DNA from: Chersky-299 sp963749535
GTDB taxonomy: Bacteria > Actinomycetota > Thermoleophilia > RBG-16-64-13
Reading direction: 5' to 3'
NCBI GenBank assembly: GCA_963749535.1
Contig: CAVVNF010000018.1
Span: 124,001-188,000, forward strand
DNA: 64,000 bases
Position numbers and translations under genes: made by a program. Below the pieces are notes generated by a model that was given only the letters and a program-made list of their open reading frames with translations, searched no databases and was not told where the DNA came from. Positions 18,485-30,495 of the stretch are shown piece by piece (within the stretch, counting starts at the first letter, position 1; each line of letters begins with the position of its first letter).

Positions 18485-19338
18485 TCACTCCCGTGTCGTC
18501 TGGGTATCTGCTGATACCCGGGGAGGCTCGCCTTTAACCGCTGGGCGGCCTTGCGCCGGGATCCGCTCAACGAATAGTCCGAGGAATCGGCCGACCTCCG
18601 TCGGGTCGCGCAGCCAGTAGCTTGCCGCGGTCGCGCGATGCAGTTCTCCCACAGCGATCGACGCCCCCCAATCCTTCACCGCGACGAACGCGTCCTCGTC
18701 GGTAAGGTCATCGCCCAGGCAGATCGGAAAGACCCGGTCTCGCGAGATTCCCAGTGTCCCAAGGAGCCAAACGAGCGCCTTCCCCTTGTCCCAATCGAGA
18801 GCGGGCGTGAACTCGTACACCTTTTTGCCGGAGCTGAGTCGGAGCTCTGGATGAGCACCCGCCATCCGCTTCACAGCCCTCTCCACCGCCTTGAGATCAG
18901 AGGGCGGCACAAGCCTGTAATGGACCGCCACCGACAGCCCTTTGGGCTCTACAACCAGCCCTTCCACCCAGGCGAGGCGTTCCTGAAGTGAGCGCGCGAT
19001 AGTGGACAAGGAGGCACTGAACTCAAGACCTCGCTGCAGATGGACCCCGGGAATCGCGCGGCCCTTCCACCTCGTGGCCGTGGCTGGCCGCGTAGTACAC
19101 CTTGTCCAGTCCCACGCTTGCCCGGAGGTCTTCTAGACCTCGTCCGGGACAGGATGCACACAAGGTACTGTTCTGAGAGAGAAGCCAACAGGGCGTGAGT
19201 CGCTTCAGACATGACGGCGAGTTCAGGCCTAGACTCTAGCCCGACCAGCGTCCCGTCGTAGTCGATAAAGAACGCCGTGACCCGGCCCGATCCCAGCCGC
19301 CCGAGCTCGTCGAAATAGTCGAGTGCAGAAGGGAGCGC
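18485..19338 (-). CDS. otsB: Trehalose-6-phosphate phosphatase, frameshifted
   Basis: HAD-family phosphatase that completes the OtsAB route. The N-terminal nucleophile motif FFIDYDGTLVGLESRP is at about 19240-19275. The middle (GRGLEDLRASVGLDKVYYAA, then SHGHEVEGP) is found only after shifting frame near 19150 (extra C in gtcccgg), and a second shift near 19050 leads to the intact C-terminal part, with GKALVWLLGT and the metal-binding CLGDDLTDEDAF. Joined length is about 280, normal for the family. No ATG is visible at the 5' end; the start is uncertain and lies next to the stop of the MBL-rhodanese gene. Confidence 0.82.
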
Positions 19339-19342
19339 TGGG

Positions 19343-20745
19343 CTACTGATCGGCCTCGAGCTGGCTCTCTCCGGCGGTGCTCCACGCGAGTTTCACGGAG
19401 CACTCCGCCGACTGCCAAGCCGAGACCCCTCCCAATATGACGGCAAGGTCCTGTCTTCCATTCTGTTCAAGGACGCTGGCTGCCACGGTCGAGCGGTAGC
19501 CGCTTCGACACAGCACATAGATGCGTCTATCAAGCGGGATCTCGGCGATCTGCGGCGGCAATCTCAGCAGGTCGACGTGGCGGGCTGCGGCACGCGCCCC
19601 TGCTGATCTAGTTCGTGCTGGGCTCGTACGTCGATGAGATAGGGATCACGATCGGATTCGAGTTCACGACACATGCTGTGGACGGTGACCCCCGCGGTTT
19701 GGGCGGCGGGGAGCCCACGCATCAGCCACGCATCAATCCCTCCGGCCAGGCACCCGGTGACACTTTCGAACCCCATGCGGGCCAATTGAACCCTACCCAC
19801 CGCTGCCGACCCGCCCTCTTCGGTGACAAGAAGGATCGGACGCGCCGGGTCGAGGAACCAGCCGGCATACCGGGAGACGCCGCCTGGACCGAGGAAGAGC
19901 GACCCTTGGATATGCGCCGGAAGGTAGGCAAGTTCCGGCCTGAGGTCGACAACCTGCGCGGAATCCACGATGTCTGCGAAGGCGCGAGGGGCTATGAAGG
20001 TGGGACTGATCTCGGGCAGTGCTGGCGCGCCGCGCACATTGAGCTTTTCGGCCGTGGAGAAATAAGGCGGCAGATCCGATTGCGCCCCGGCGGCGGCGAC
20101 AAAGGCTTCCACGTCTGTAAGGCCTAAGCTGGGGTTGAGCCTGCGTTCCATGCCGATCGTGGTCCAGGCACGGTCCGCCACGGCTCGGCTGCAGATGGTG
20201 CCCGCGCCATGCGCGGGCCAGAGCAGCACGTTGTCGCCCAACACGAGCAGCCGGTGGAAAAGGGTCTCGTGAAGCAGGCCTCTCATCTCCGCAGTACGTC
20301 CAAGTCCAAGGAGGTCTGTACGCCCGGTGTCGCCGGCCAGGAGCGTGTCCCCTGAGAACAGCATCCATGGCGAGCCTGCCCGGTCGCGCAGCAGGTAGCT
20401 GATGCCGCCCTCCGTGTGCCCAGGAGATGCGATCGTCTCCAGGTTCAGTCCACCCACCTGGAAATCCTGGCCTTCGCGGAGGGGCTGGCCGTACTCGTAC
20501 GGCAATTGAGAGTCCGCGTGCCAGACTTCCGCTCCGGAACGGCTCGCCAGTTCTACCGATCCGAGTACCAGGTCCTCGTGCCGATGCGTCTCCAGCACGT
20601 ACATGATCTGCAGTCCGGCTCGCCGAGCTTCGTCGAGGTAGACGGCGCAATCGCGCCTGGGATCGATGACCACGGCCTTGCCGGCGTCTCCCACCAGATA
20701 CGAAAAGTGCGCCAGACCTTCGGTGACTATCCGTTGAAAATGCAC
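19343..20745 (-). CDS. MBL-fold hydrolase with two rhodanese domains, frameshifted
   Basis: The N-terminal half (about 1-240) is a metallo-beta-lactamase-like domain of the persulfide-dioxygenase/rhodanese type, with FSYLVGDAGKAVVIDP, ASPGHTEGGISYLL and SGDTLLAGDTGRTDL. The metal motif reads THRHEDLVLG, so the last His of H-x-H-x-D-H is Leu. The C-terminal half has one degenerate rhodanese domain (no Cys in its loop) and a second with an active-site loop VLCRSGYRS. A one-base break near 19583 separates the second domain. It is upstream of otsB and probably starts the operon, although a trehalose role is not evident. Confidence 0.8.
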
Positions 20746-21028
20746 GTCGTCCTCTCTGCCGGGGCTGGTGTCGCGCGTCGCCCTTCTCCGGCAGTGTACC
20801 CCTCGATGCCGCGAATGATGTCCAAGGGCAAGCTCCTACGGATTCCGGGCGGCCAGAGACAAGAATCAGCCTTTTAGCAGCCGTATACAACAAACGTGAA
20901 TCGGGTATGATGAGCGCGCATCGATAGGACGGCTCTCAAGGCGACGTGCAGAGTGCTTCATCATGTCCGTTCGTCCGCAAGTGCATCCGAACGCATGCGG
21001 TCCTGTCCCTTAGTCGTTGGAGGATTTG

Positions 21029-21448
21029 ATGAGCACGGCAAGATTGTACGTGGGAAATCTGTCCTACGGCACCACCAAAGAGACGCTTGAGAAGGTCTTC
21101 TCGGCGCATGGTGAAGTGGTGTCAGTCAACCTCATCACCGACCGTCAGACCGGCCGGCCCAAGGGTTTCGCGTTCGTTGAGATGTCGACTCCGGAAGAGG
21201 GCGAGGCTGCTAAGGCTGCGCTCAATGGGACCGACCTGGACGGGCGTGCCATCAACGTCGACAGTGCTCGGGAGCAGGAACAGCGCAAGCCGGGCGGCTT
21301 CGGTGGCAGTCGCGGTGGCGGCGGGTACGGTGGCGGCGGTGGTGGCTACGGTGGTGGTGGCGGCGGTTACGGCGGCGGCAGTCGCGGTAGCGGCGGCTAC
21401 GGCGGCTCCAGCCGCAGTGGGGGCCGGGAGGGCGGCTCCCGCTGGTAG
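21029..21448 (+). CDS. RRM-domain, glycine-rich RNA-binding protein
   Basis: 139 residues from ATG 21029 with ggagg 5 bp upstream. One RNA-recognition motif fills residues 4-83; RNP2 is LYVGNL and RNP1 is KGFAFVEM. The tail of about 50 residues is Gly with Tyr, Ser and Arg (GGYGGGGGGYGGG), as in cold-inducible Rbp proteins of bacteria and plants. Such proteins act as RNA chaperones, often cold-induced. A strong terminator follows at 21508. The 280-bp region upstream has room for a long leader, which is common for cold-inducible genes, but no specific element was recognised. Confidence 0.9.
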   Translation: MSTARLYVGNLSYGTTKETLEKVFSAHGEVVSVNLITDRQTGRPKGFAFVEMSTPEEGEAAKAALNGTDLDGRAINVDSAREQEQRKPGGFGGSRGGGGYGGGGGGYGGGGGGYGGGSRGSGGYGGSSRSGGREGGSRW

Positions 21449-21507
21449 ATCAAAGCTACTTCGCTGGCTGAACTGCGATCCGGCCAGATGACTAATGATC
21501 GAACGAA

Positions 21508-21536
21508 GGCGCCGGCCGGTCCGGCGCCTTTTGTTT
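21508..21536 (+). terminator. Rho-independent terminator after the RRM gene
   Basis: GGCGCCGG (21508-21515) pairs with CCGGCGCC (21521-21528) around a 5-base loop, followed by TTTTGTTT. It separates the RNA-binding protein from the tusA cluster. Confidence 0.9.
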
Positions 21537-21624
21537 GAGCGCCGCCGGCGGCGGGTAGCCCGCCGGTATCAGAGTTGTCGGATACTGGCCAGATGCGCCG
21601 GCCGGTGAGGGGAGGCTTCTAACA

Positions 21625-21846
21625 GTGGCTGAGATCAAGCTCGACGTACGAGGCGAGACCTGCCCGGTGCCCCTAGTGGAGGTGCGCAAGGCTCTCCGAC
21701 AGGCGGCGCCGGGAGACGTGGTCGAGGTCGTGGGTACCCATCCATCGTCCAAGAAAGAGATCCCGATGGCGGTCAAGGCCTTGAAGCTCGAATTGCTCAG
21801 CGTGGAGGAGGAGGGCGACACGTGGAAGATCAGGATACGGCGATGA
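21625..21846 (+). CDS. TusA/SirA-family sulfurtransferase
   Basis: 73 residues, the standard size. The hallmark CPVP (GETCPVPLVEVRKALRQ) with the sulfur-carrying Cys is near residue 13, followed by the DxxEVVGTHPSSKKEIP segment of the alpha/beta fold. Members pass persulfide sulfur between proteins. The GTG start has ggggagg upstream. Its stop overlaps the start of a DsrE-like gene, and NifS-like, IscU-like and Mip18-like genes follow, so it probably serves a sulfur relay towards Fe-S or persulfide chemistry. Confidence 0.9.
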   Translation: MAEIKLDVRGETCPVPLVEVRKALRQAAPGDVVEVVGTHPSSKKEIPMAVKALKLELLSVEEEGDTWKIRIRR

Positions 21847-22293
21847 ACGAGCCGGCCGCCGTCGAAAAGGCAACGCTGGTCGTCCACAGCGGGGATTTCG
21901 ACAAGATCTACAGCGCGTTCATCATCGGCAACGGCGCGCTCGCCATGGGCATGGAAGCGTCCATGTACTTCACCTTCTGGGGCCTCCTGCGACTCAAGAA
22001 GGGTCAAGCTCGACAGAGGTCCGCTCTCCAAGATGCACATGCTCGGCTTGGGCAAATGGATGGTCAAGCGGAGGATGAAGAGAAGCAACGTCGTTTCCCT
22101 GGAGCGGCTGGCCCAGGATTTCAAGGACGCTCGGCGGCAAGATCTTCGCGTGCGACATGACCATGGACATCATGGGAGTCGGACCGGAGGACCTTCGCGC
22201 AGGATCTCATCGCCGAGTACTGCGCGGTGGGCACCTACATCGAAGCGAGAGCTCGCTGCATCTGACGCGTGACGCATCACCCTCTTCATCTAG
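21843..22293 (+). CDS. DsrE/DsrF-like (COG2044) protein, several frameshifts
   Basis: The ATG overlaps the tusA stop. The first part, residues 1-55, reads THE family pattern ATLVVHSGDFDKIYSAFIIG and then GMEASMYFTFWGL. After a shift near 22010 the next frame gives MHMLGLGKWMVKRRMKRSNV and LERLAQDFK. After another near 22135 it gives FACDMTMDIMGVGPEDLR, with the likely sulfur-handling Cys; at least two more shifts precede the expected end ITLFI and stop at 22291. Joined length is about 150. These proteins accept or transfer persulfide. The gene is either damaged or badly sequenced. Confidence 0.7.
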
Positions 22294-22302
22294 GAGGCCT
22301 AC

Positions 22303-23530
22303 ATGTTCGGGGAGACCGTGTATCTCGACAACGCCGCGGCCACGCGGCTGGACGAGCGTGTGCTGGAGGCGATGAAGCCCTATCTTGTTCGACACCTACG
22401 CGGTGGCCACGTCGGAGTTCGGCTACTCGCATGGGCATCGAGGCGCGAGAGGCGCTGGAGCGGCGCGCGCGGCATCGCTCGCCGGCAGACTGGGCGGCGC
22501 CGCCGAGGAGTTCGTCTTCACTTCGGGGAGCACCGAGTCGAGCAATATGGCTCTCAAGGGCGTGGCGCTGGCCCTGGGCGAGAAGAAGGGCCGGCATCTC
22601 GTCACGTCTCGCATCGAGGACTTCCCCGTGCTCAATACCGCGCGCGGCACTCGAGCGACAGGGCTTCAGCGTGACTACCTTGCTGAGTGGACGGCGACGG
22701 GTTGCGTCGACCCGGCCGCAGTCGAGCAGGCCATCTCTCCCGAGACGATCCTGGTCTCGCGTCCAGCACGCCAACCAGGAGATCGGCACGGTGCAGGACA
22801 TCGACAGCATCGCCACGATCTGCCAGGCAAAGGGAGTCCTGTTCCACACGGACGCCACCCACACGTTTCGGCAGGGTGCCCCTGGACGTGAACCCGGATG
22901 CCGGTGGACCTGGTGACTGTGGCGGCTCACACGATCCACGGGCCGAGAGGCATGGGCGGGCTGTATCTCCGTGCGCAAGGGTACGCCGCTCAGGCAAGTG
23001 GATGGACGGTGGCTTCCAGGAGTTCGACTGACGCGCCGGGGTGGAGGACATCGCCGGCGCGGTCGGCTTCGCCACGGCCGCTCGAACTGGTGACCGATGA
23101 AGAGAACGACACGCCTCCAGGGTCATCCGCGACCGGCTCCTCGACAGAGCTTGGCCGAGATCCCGCTACACCACCCTCAACGGGCACCGTACCCGCCGCC
23201 TGCCGCAGAACGCCAACATCACGTTCCACTACGTCGAGGGCGAGTCGATAACCCTGCAGCTGGACATGCGGGGATTCGCGGTCAGCACCGGCTCCGCCTG
23301 CTTCAGCACGTCGCTCGAGGCGAGCCACGTGATCCTCGGCATCGGCGGCGACCACGAGCGAGCGCACGGCTCGGTGCGCTTCAGCTTCGGGCGTTACAAC
23401 ACCCAGGAAGACGCCGACGGGGTGGTCGACGCCATCGCCGAAGTGGTGAGCGAGCTGCGCGCCATCAGCCCGCTGGCCCCCAAGAGAGCAGACGGGACGG
23501 CGAGAAAGCGCACCGTGCAAGAGAAGGACG
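22303..23530 (+). CDS. NifS-like cysteine desulfurase homologue, many frameshifts
   Basis: ATG 22303 follows aggagg. Across at least six frame changes one reads a full class-V aminotransferase: VYLDNAAATRLDERVLEAM, EFVFTSGSTESSNMALKG, HTDATHTF, AAHTIHGPRGMGGLYL, and the active-site Cys loop STGSACFSTSLEASHV. The PLP-binding Lys of the usual H-K-x-x-G-P motif is Thr here (ACG, 22931-22933), and the usual Gln of DATQ is His. Sequence error could explain part of this, but two coupled changes also suggest a divergent or non-PLP form. Its stop is not visible; nifU-like sequence starts at 23531. Confidence 0.7.
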
Positions 23531-23925
23531 ATGGACCAAGTTCCCCTACAACGAGACGGTGCTGGAGCACTTCCGCACCCCCACAACGTGGGCGAGCTGG
23601 AGAACCCGGACGGCAAGGCCATCGAGGGCAGCCCGGCCTGCGGCGACATGGTCTCGGTGAACATCAAGGTCGATCCCGAGACGCAAGGTCATCGAGGACA
23701 TCAAGTTCGAGCTACGGCTGCGCCTCCAACATCGCCACCGGGTCGATCATCACCGAGCTGGCCAAGGGCAAGACGCATCGAGGAGGCCAAGAAGATCTCC
23801 TGGAAGCAGGCGTCGGACGCACTGGGCGGGCTGCCGCCGATCAAGGCGCACTGCTCGGTCCTGGCGGTGGAGGGACTGCGGGCGGCGGTGCGCGACTACG
23901 AGGAGCGCACGGCCTGGTGGAGGAG
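23531..23925 (+). CDS. IscU/NifU-N-like Fe-S scaffold, frameshifted
   Basis: Scaffold on which [2Fe-2S] clusters are built. ATG 23531 gives MDQVPLQ in one frame; the family sequence PYNETVLEHFR, ENPDGKAIEG, then SPACGDMVSVNIKVDPET is spread over two frames. The three cluster cysteines are visible in PACGDM, YGCASN and KAHCSVLAVEGL, and the Asp after the first Cys is kept. Shifts occur near 23583, 23685 and 23780. Joined length is about 130 residues. It directly follows the NifS-like gene and overlaps the Mip18-like start, forming one assembly unit. Confidence 0.75.
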
Positions 23926-24169
23926 CGCGAGCCGACGACGGTCAAGATCATCGAGAAGCGCCTGCGGCACGTCATGAACCCGCTTATGGGGCTCGACATC
24001 GTGCGCACCGACCTGGTCAAGGACATCTCGTTCGAAGGACGGCATCGGTGCGAAGGTGGTGGTCGACCTGACCGGACCATCAGTTCGCCGCGGCGATCAA
24101 GAACGACATCGCCGAGAAGATCGAGCCGCTCTGGGACGTGCAGCAGGTGGAGATCGAGTTCGTGGGTAG
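23917..24169 (+). CDS. Mip18/SufT-like (DUF59) Fe-S assembly protein, frameshifted
   Basis: From GTG 23917 (gtggaggagcgc) the product reads EEREPTTVKIIEKRLRHVMN, then PLMGLDIVRTDLVKDI, the typical DUF59 core that helps deliver Fe-S clusters. Shifts near 24045 and 24085 lead to VVVDLTG and then NDIAEKIEPLWDVQQVEIEF. The expected stop (tag at 24167) is one base out of frame. The usual Cys of SufT-type proteins was not seen in the readable part. It closes the tusA-dsrE-nifS-nifU group. Confidence 0.62.
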
Positions 24170-24303
24170 GCCTCGTCGGTCTGAGCCCACCGCCTCGCGA
24201 CGCGCGGCGCACGATATACCCCGCGGTGACCGTCGCGGTGCGACTACTGCTCCCGCGACCAGCGAGTGTGCGGCCTCAGCCACATGTCTCGCTCGCGCTC
24301 CCG

Positions 24304-25574
24304 TCACGGGTCTGACTGAACGCCGGGCGAACAGGAGACGGCGACCAGTCGCGTGACCTGGGCTGCGTCGGTCGGGGAGATCAGGTGCTGGTCCGCGGTG
24401 AACGGGGTGGATCCTCCAGCTTCCAGATCGTCGAGATAGCTCGCCTGAAACCCCAGCAGCCCGCCATCCGCGCCATACAAAGCCACTCCGACGTCGACAA
24501 GGCTCGCATCCTTGCCCGTGTCGTTGACAACCTCGCCCGCCGCGACATAGCCGACCGTTGGGTCGACGTGGCCCTCCAGCCGGCTCACAAGCAAACGCGG
24601 AGAAGATGTGCCCACCGGGAGGCCCGTAAGATTGAGATGGACGCTCGCCGCCACGGGGACTCCCGGCATCACCGTGCTCTCGAACCCGATGAACGCGGCC
24701 TCGCCAGGGGCGAGAACGCGAGGGATGAACTCCAGAAGGTCCCTCTCCCACAACGTCCCGCCCTGGGCCGCCATACCGGAAGCCAGACCACTAAGCTCTA
24801 CCAGAGCGTTGCCCCGGTTCTCGATGCGGGCGGCGTAGTGCTGACTCGTCATCCCGGCTGTCGCTCCGCCCGCCTGCCAGGTCGCGAGGTGCTCGTCCGT
24901 CACAGCCAGGAGGTGCAGCGAAGGGGACGCATATCTGAGTGCTATGAGATTGCTGAGGAGGGCGGCCGCTTCGCCCCGGGTGATGGGGTCGGTCGGCCGG
25001 TCCTTGGCAGCGGACCATTCGAGCCCGTCAAGAAGTCCGGCGTATTGAGCTCTGTCGGCCCAAGGCGTGTGGACGGTGTCGAAGGTGCCGAACACCGAGG
25101 TCACCCCGGGCGGCGGTTCCTGCGTGAGAGCGGTCACGGAGCGGGAGACCATGGTTATCGCTTGGGCGATGGTTATGTTCCGCGTTGGAGCGAACATCGG
25201 TGGCCGCGGACCCTTGTGGTGATCCCATCGTCGGCTGCTGCGGCTACATAGTGATACGGATACAGCTCGCCCGCCTCGTTGGCCACATCTGAGAATGGGC
25301 ATACGCTCGTGTCGCTCACGGGCAGCGCCAAGGCCAGCACGATCATCTTCGCGAACTGCTGCCTGGTCACGTTTTGACCGGGTCCGAAGCTCCCGTCTTG
25401 GAAGCCCTCGACGATGTGGGCGGCGGCAAGTGCTTCGATCTGAGGTTGGTAGGCACATTCGTCGCCAACGTCGGAGAAACGGCTGGCGAGCGCCGGAGGT
25501 GCGACCATGCCGAACAACAGCGCCGCCGCCATGAAGAAAAGGCCAAGGCCGGTGATTGTCCGTCGTGCATCCAC
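24304..25574 (-). CDS. Secreted SLH-domain protein, one frameshift
   Basis: The start is GTG 25574, giving MDARRTITG and a signal peptide (FFMAAALLFGMVAPPALASR). Three SLH repeats follow: FSDVGDECAYQPQIEALAAA with IVEGFQDGSFGPGQNVTRQQ; FSDVANEAGELYPYHYVAAA with APTRNITIAQAITM; and a weaker third with PTDPITRGEAAALLSNLIAL. The frame breaks near 25210 inside the second repeat. The C-terminal 200 residues form a beta-rich domain without a family match (ENRGNALVELSG, GEVVNDTGKDASLVDV), which resembles FxLYD/CARDB-like extracellular modules. SLH repeats anchor proteins to cell-wall polymer. Confidence 0.8.
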
Positions 25575-25654
25575 CCCAAGGACTCTAGCATGGGGTTCGG
25601 CCTGGTGCGCGCCGCGGGGTCGGCTCGGGGCAGCGGTATCTCCGTGCGCGGGCT

Positions 25655-27769
<2,115 letters not shown>

Positions 27770-27939
27770 TCCTTCGGGGCCGGGCGCTTCGCGCGGCGTT
27801 ACCGGGCGCGTTCGCTTATCCTTTCCCCCGCCGTTTCTTTTGTACTCAACTCGCAGCAGCGCATCCAGGTGTAATAATGGGAATCATTGAATGGAAATCA
27901 TTGTCGACCGGTTGCGGCGCGGTGCTTCAGGAGGCTTGC

Positions 27940-28086
27940 ATGCCCAGGTTCGTAGGCAGGAGAACGCACGGTATTTGGTGGGACTTGGGCGCCTTGATCG
28001 TCCTGGCCATCATCATCTTCGTCGTCCTAGAGGTCACCGGCACGGTGCACGCGTTCGGCGCCCTGCCCGGCCCTGCTCTGGGCTGA
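27940..28086 (+). CDS. Small single-helix membrane protein
   Basis: 48 residues from ATG 27940 with aggagg 5 bp upstream. A basic N-terminus (MPRFVGRRTHG) precedes one strong transmembrane helix (LGALIVLAIIIFVVLEVTGT) and a short Pro/Gly-rich end. No family recognised. The good ribosome site and typical topology make it a real gene. It is 51 bp before the PRC-barrel gene and probably on the same transcript. Confidence 0.65.
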   Translation: MPRFVGRRTHGIWWDLGALIVLAIIIFVVLEVTGTVHAFGALPGPALG

Positions 28087-28137
28087 GACTGCTCGGCACG
28101 CCCGCACTGTGAGAATGCCCCCCTCCAAGGAGGTCTC

Positions 28138-28668
28138 ATGAAGGCAAGTGAAGTGGTGGGTCGCACCGCCGTCGCGCGGGAAGGTGGCCAAGAGCTTGGC
28201 AAGATCAAGGACCTCGTTGTCGATGCGCCGGGTAAGCAGGTGCTGGGGCTTATCGTATCGGAGGGTCTGCTTAAGGCGGCTCGTGTCGTTCAGTGGTCAT
28301 CGATCCAGGCGATAGGTCCGGATTCCGTGATCCTTTCCACACCCGAGAGCGTCGTCAAGGCCTCCGAAATCCCTGAGATCCAGACGGTGCTCGACGACAA
28401 GAAGTCGATCCGCGGCCTGCGTCTCCAGACCACCGAGGGCAAGGACCTGGGCAAGGTGGAGGATTTCGAGTTCGACGAAAAGACGGGGCTCGTGGAGGGC
28501 TACGTCCTCTCCGGTGGGCTCTTCGCCGATACGGTCTCCGGACATTCGTTCCTGCCCACGCCTTTCTCGATCGAATTGGGGAAGGACGTTGCCTTCGTCT
28601 CGCCCGAGGCGGAGGCCACGGTGAAACAACTGAGCGGCGGTATCAAGGGAGCATTCAAGCGGGATTGA
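28138..28668 (+). CDS. Double PRC-barrel domain protein
   Basis: 176 residues with caaggaggt just upstream of ATG 28138. Two PRC-barrel domains are visible: residues 1-75 (MKASEVVGRTAVAREGGQEL, LGLIVSEG) and 85-165 (SIRGLRLQTTEGKDLGKVED, LVEGYVLSGG). Such barrels occur in photosynthetic reaction-centre H subunits and RimM and in many stand-alone bacterial proteins thought to act as interaction modules. No partner is suggested by the neighbours apart from the small membrane protein upstream. Confidence 0.85.
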   Translation: MKASEVVGRTAVAREGGQELGKIKDLVVDAPGKQVLGLIVSEGLLKAARVVQWSSIQAIGPDSVILSTPESVVKASEIPEIQTVLDDKKSIRGLRLQTTEGKDLGKVEDFEFDEKTGLVEGYVLSGGLFADTVSGHSFLPTPFSIELGKDVAFVSPEAEATVKQLSGGIKGAFKRD

Positions 28669-28861
28669 CGAGCCGGGGGAGACTCCCCGCGTTGAGGACG
28701 GCGTGCCCGGACTGGTCGTCGTCGACTATGCCGAGGATGCGTCCGAAGAGGCCCCGGGCTTTGCTGCACTCCTTCTTGATAGATACTAGGCTTCAAAGGG
28801 AAGGGTCGTGTCCCGACGCGCATGCAGGTCGTCTCGGTGCCGCAGCTGCGCCCGCGCGCGG

Positions 28862-30411
28862 TCAGACCAGCCCGACCTGAGCCTCCAGCGCTCGATAGAT
28901 TTCGAGCATGCCCCACGTATCACGGTCGCAATACTCAAGCATTTCGGCACGGACGCGTTCTTTCTCGCGGCCCGACGACAGTGTCCTGAAGGTCTCGAAA
29001 GCCAGTGCCGCGGCGTTCCCATTGGTCACAGCCAGGTCCTTGTAGCCGGCACCGGCACAAGCGCCGGTAATATCGCCTCGAGCGAGAAGCTCCCGTGGAA
29101 ATCGGCGTGGTAGACGTAATCGGCGACCAGTGCCTCGAGGTCTACCAGCCGTGCGGCGATGTCCAGCAAGGCGATCTCCAGGCGCGGCGATCGCACCGCC
29201 AGGCTGTTGAGGCACGCCTTCTCGAAAGCGGCGTGGTGGGCGAAGATCGGCCCATCGTCCTGAGCAAACCGGGAGATCAGGGTCTCAGCCACTTCCGGGC
29301 GAGGGTCTTGGGGCCCATCGGTGAGGTGGTAGGCGTGGTCGGTGGTGCCATCTTCATACAGGCAGTGATCGGACCACTGGAATGGCAGTTGCTGATACGG
29401 CCGGGTGCCCGGGAAGACCGGCAGTGCCGGGTTCCAGGACTCAAAGTCCAGGAAATGTAGCGGGCGGGACAGGCGCCCCAAGATCTTGCCGAGTTCCGGG
29501 TCCACCCGTAGCTCGCCCGAAAGGATGCTGTCGATCATCCGCAAGACCCGTGGGCCGTACGCGGTGTTTCGCACGCAACCGACGAGCCTGGCGTATTCCA
29601 GCGTGTCTTTGCGAAGTTGCCGGGTGTCGGTTATGCCCAGCTCCTCAAGTAACGGGACTGTCTGGCACGCCCATCCGAACTCGGACACGGGAAACTCGCA
29701 GCAGCGAGGGCGACAGTAACCGTCGTAGTACTCGCAATCGTGGCAGGAGTTCTTGATGGTGGACTCCGGAGGATCGTCCCGCATCAACCACACCGCGATG
29801 TTTCGCAGCGAACCTGGTAATGCCGCCGCGATATGTGCGCGCGCCTGTTCGGTCACGTCTTCGGAGACGAACAGATCGCCGGGTCGATAGAAGGAGCCGC
29901 CCACGTGGATGTAGTCCGGATTCACATGCATGAGACTGGCTTTGGCCACGGGCAGCCCCGACGACTCGAGGACATAGAGTTGGATCGCCACATCCGGTAC
30001 GTGCCTGACCGCGTCCACCCTGGTGCCCGATTTGACCTCAGTGAGCTCGTACGTGCCGTCGCCGAGGCGACGCAGGATGTCCACCCGCACGAGGATTCCC
30101 TGGTGCTCGACTGCAGCCTCGTAGAGGACTTCGCGGCGCAGGGCCAGAGCCTCATTCGTCTGCCGAATGGCCTCGGGGATGCGAGTGTAGTCGGCCTGGA
30201 TGAGTAGCCCTCCGGGCCAATAGTCGCGGGCAAGCTGCCCAATGCTGGTGCCGGAAGCGAAGAGCGCCTCGCGCTCGGGGGAAAAGGCGCAGTAACTCCC
30301 AAAACGGGAGGGGTAGGCCCTCAAATAGCCCAACCGTGGACAGGCCACGAAGCTCGTGTACCTGGATTTGGACAACCTAGGCGGTCGTTTTCGCAAAGCG
30401 CTGTTACTCAT
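28862..30411 (-). CDS. DUF2779 protein with Cas4/RecB-like nuclease domain, one frameshift
   Basis: The N-terminal part (about 12-200) resembles PD-(D/E)xK nucleases of the Cas4/RecB type: LSKSRYTSFVACPRLGYLRA, RVDILRR, then LTEVKSGT supplying D-x(n)-E-x-K. A cysteine-rich segment (CHDCEYYDGYCRPRCCEFP) may bind an Fe-S cluster or zinc. The C-terminal DUF2779 domain begins LHFLDFESWNPALPVFPGTR with the DFE of an exonuclease fold, and continues FAHHAAFEKA. The frame breaks near 29055, after which GYKDLAVTNGNAAALAFETF leads to the end. About 510 residues joined. No CRISPR genes lie nearby; DNA repair is plausible. Confidence 0.8.
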
Positions 30412-30495
30412 GACAAGAGCATACCTCGGGACTCGGACAAGATCTGTGAGTGTGCCCTGGAGAGCCGTTTTCCAAAGTCTGGTCTGCTCTATCTC

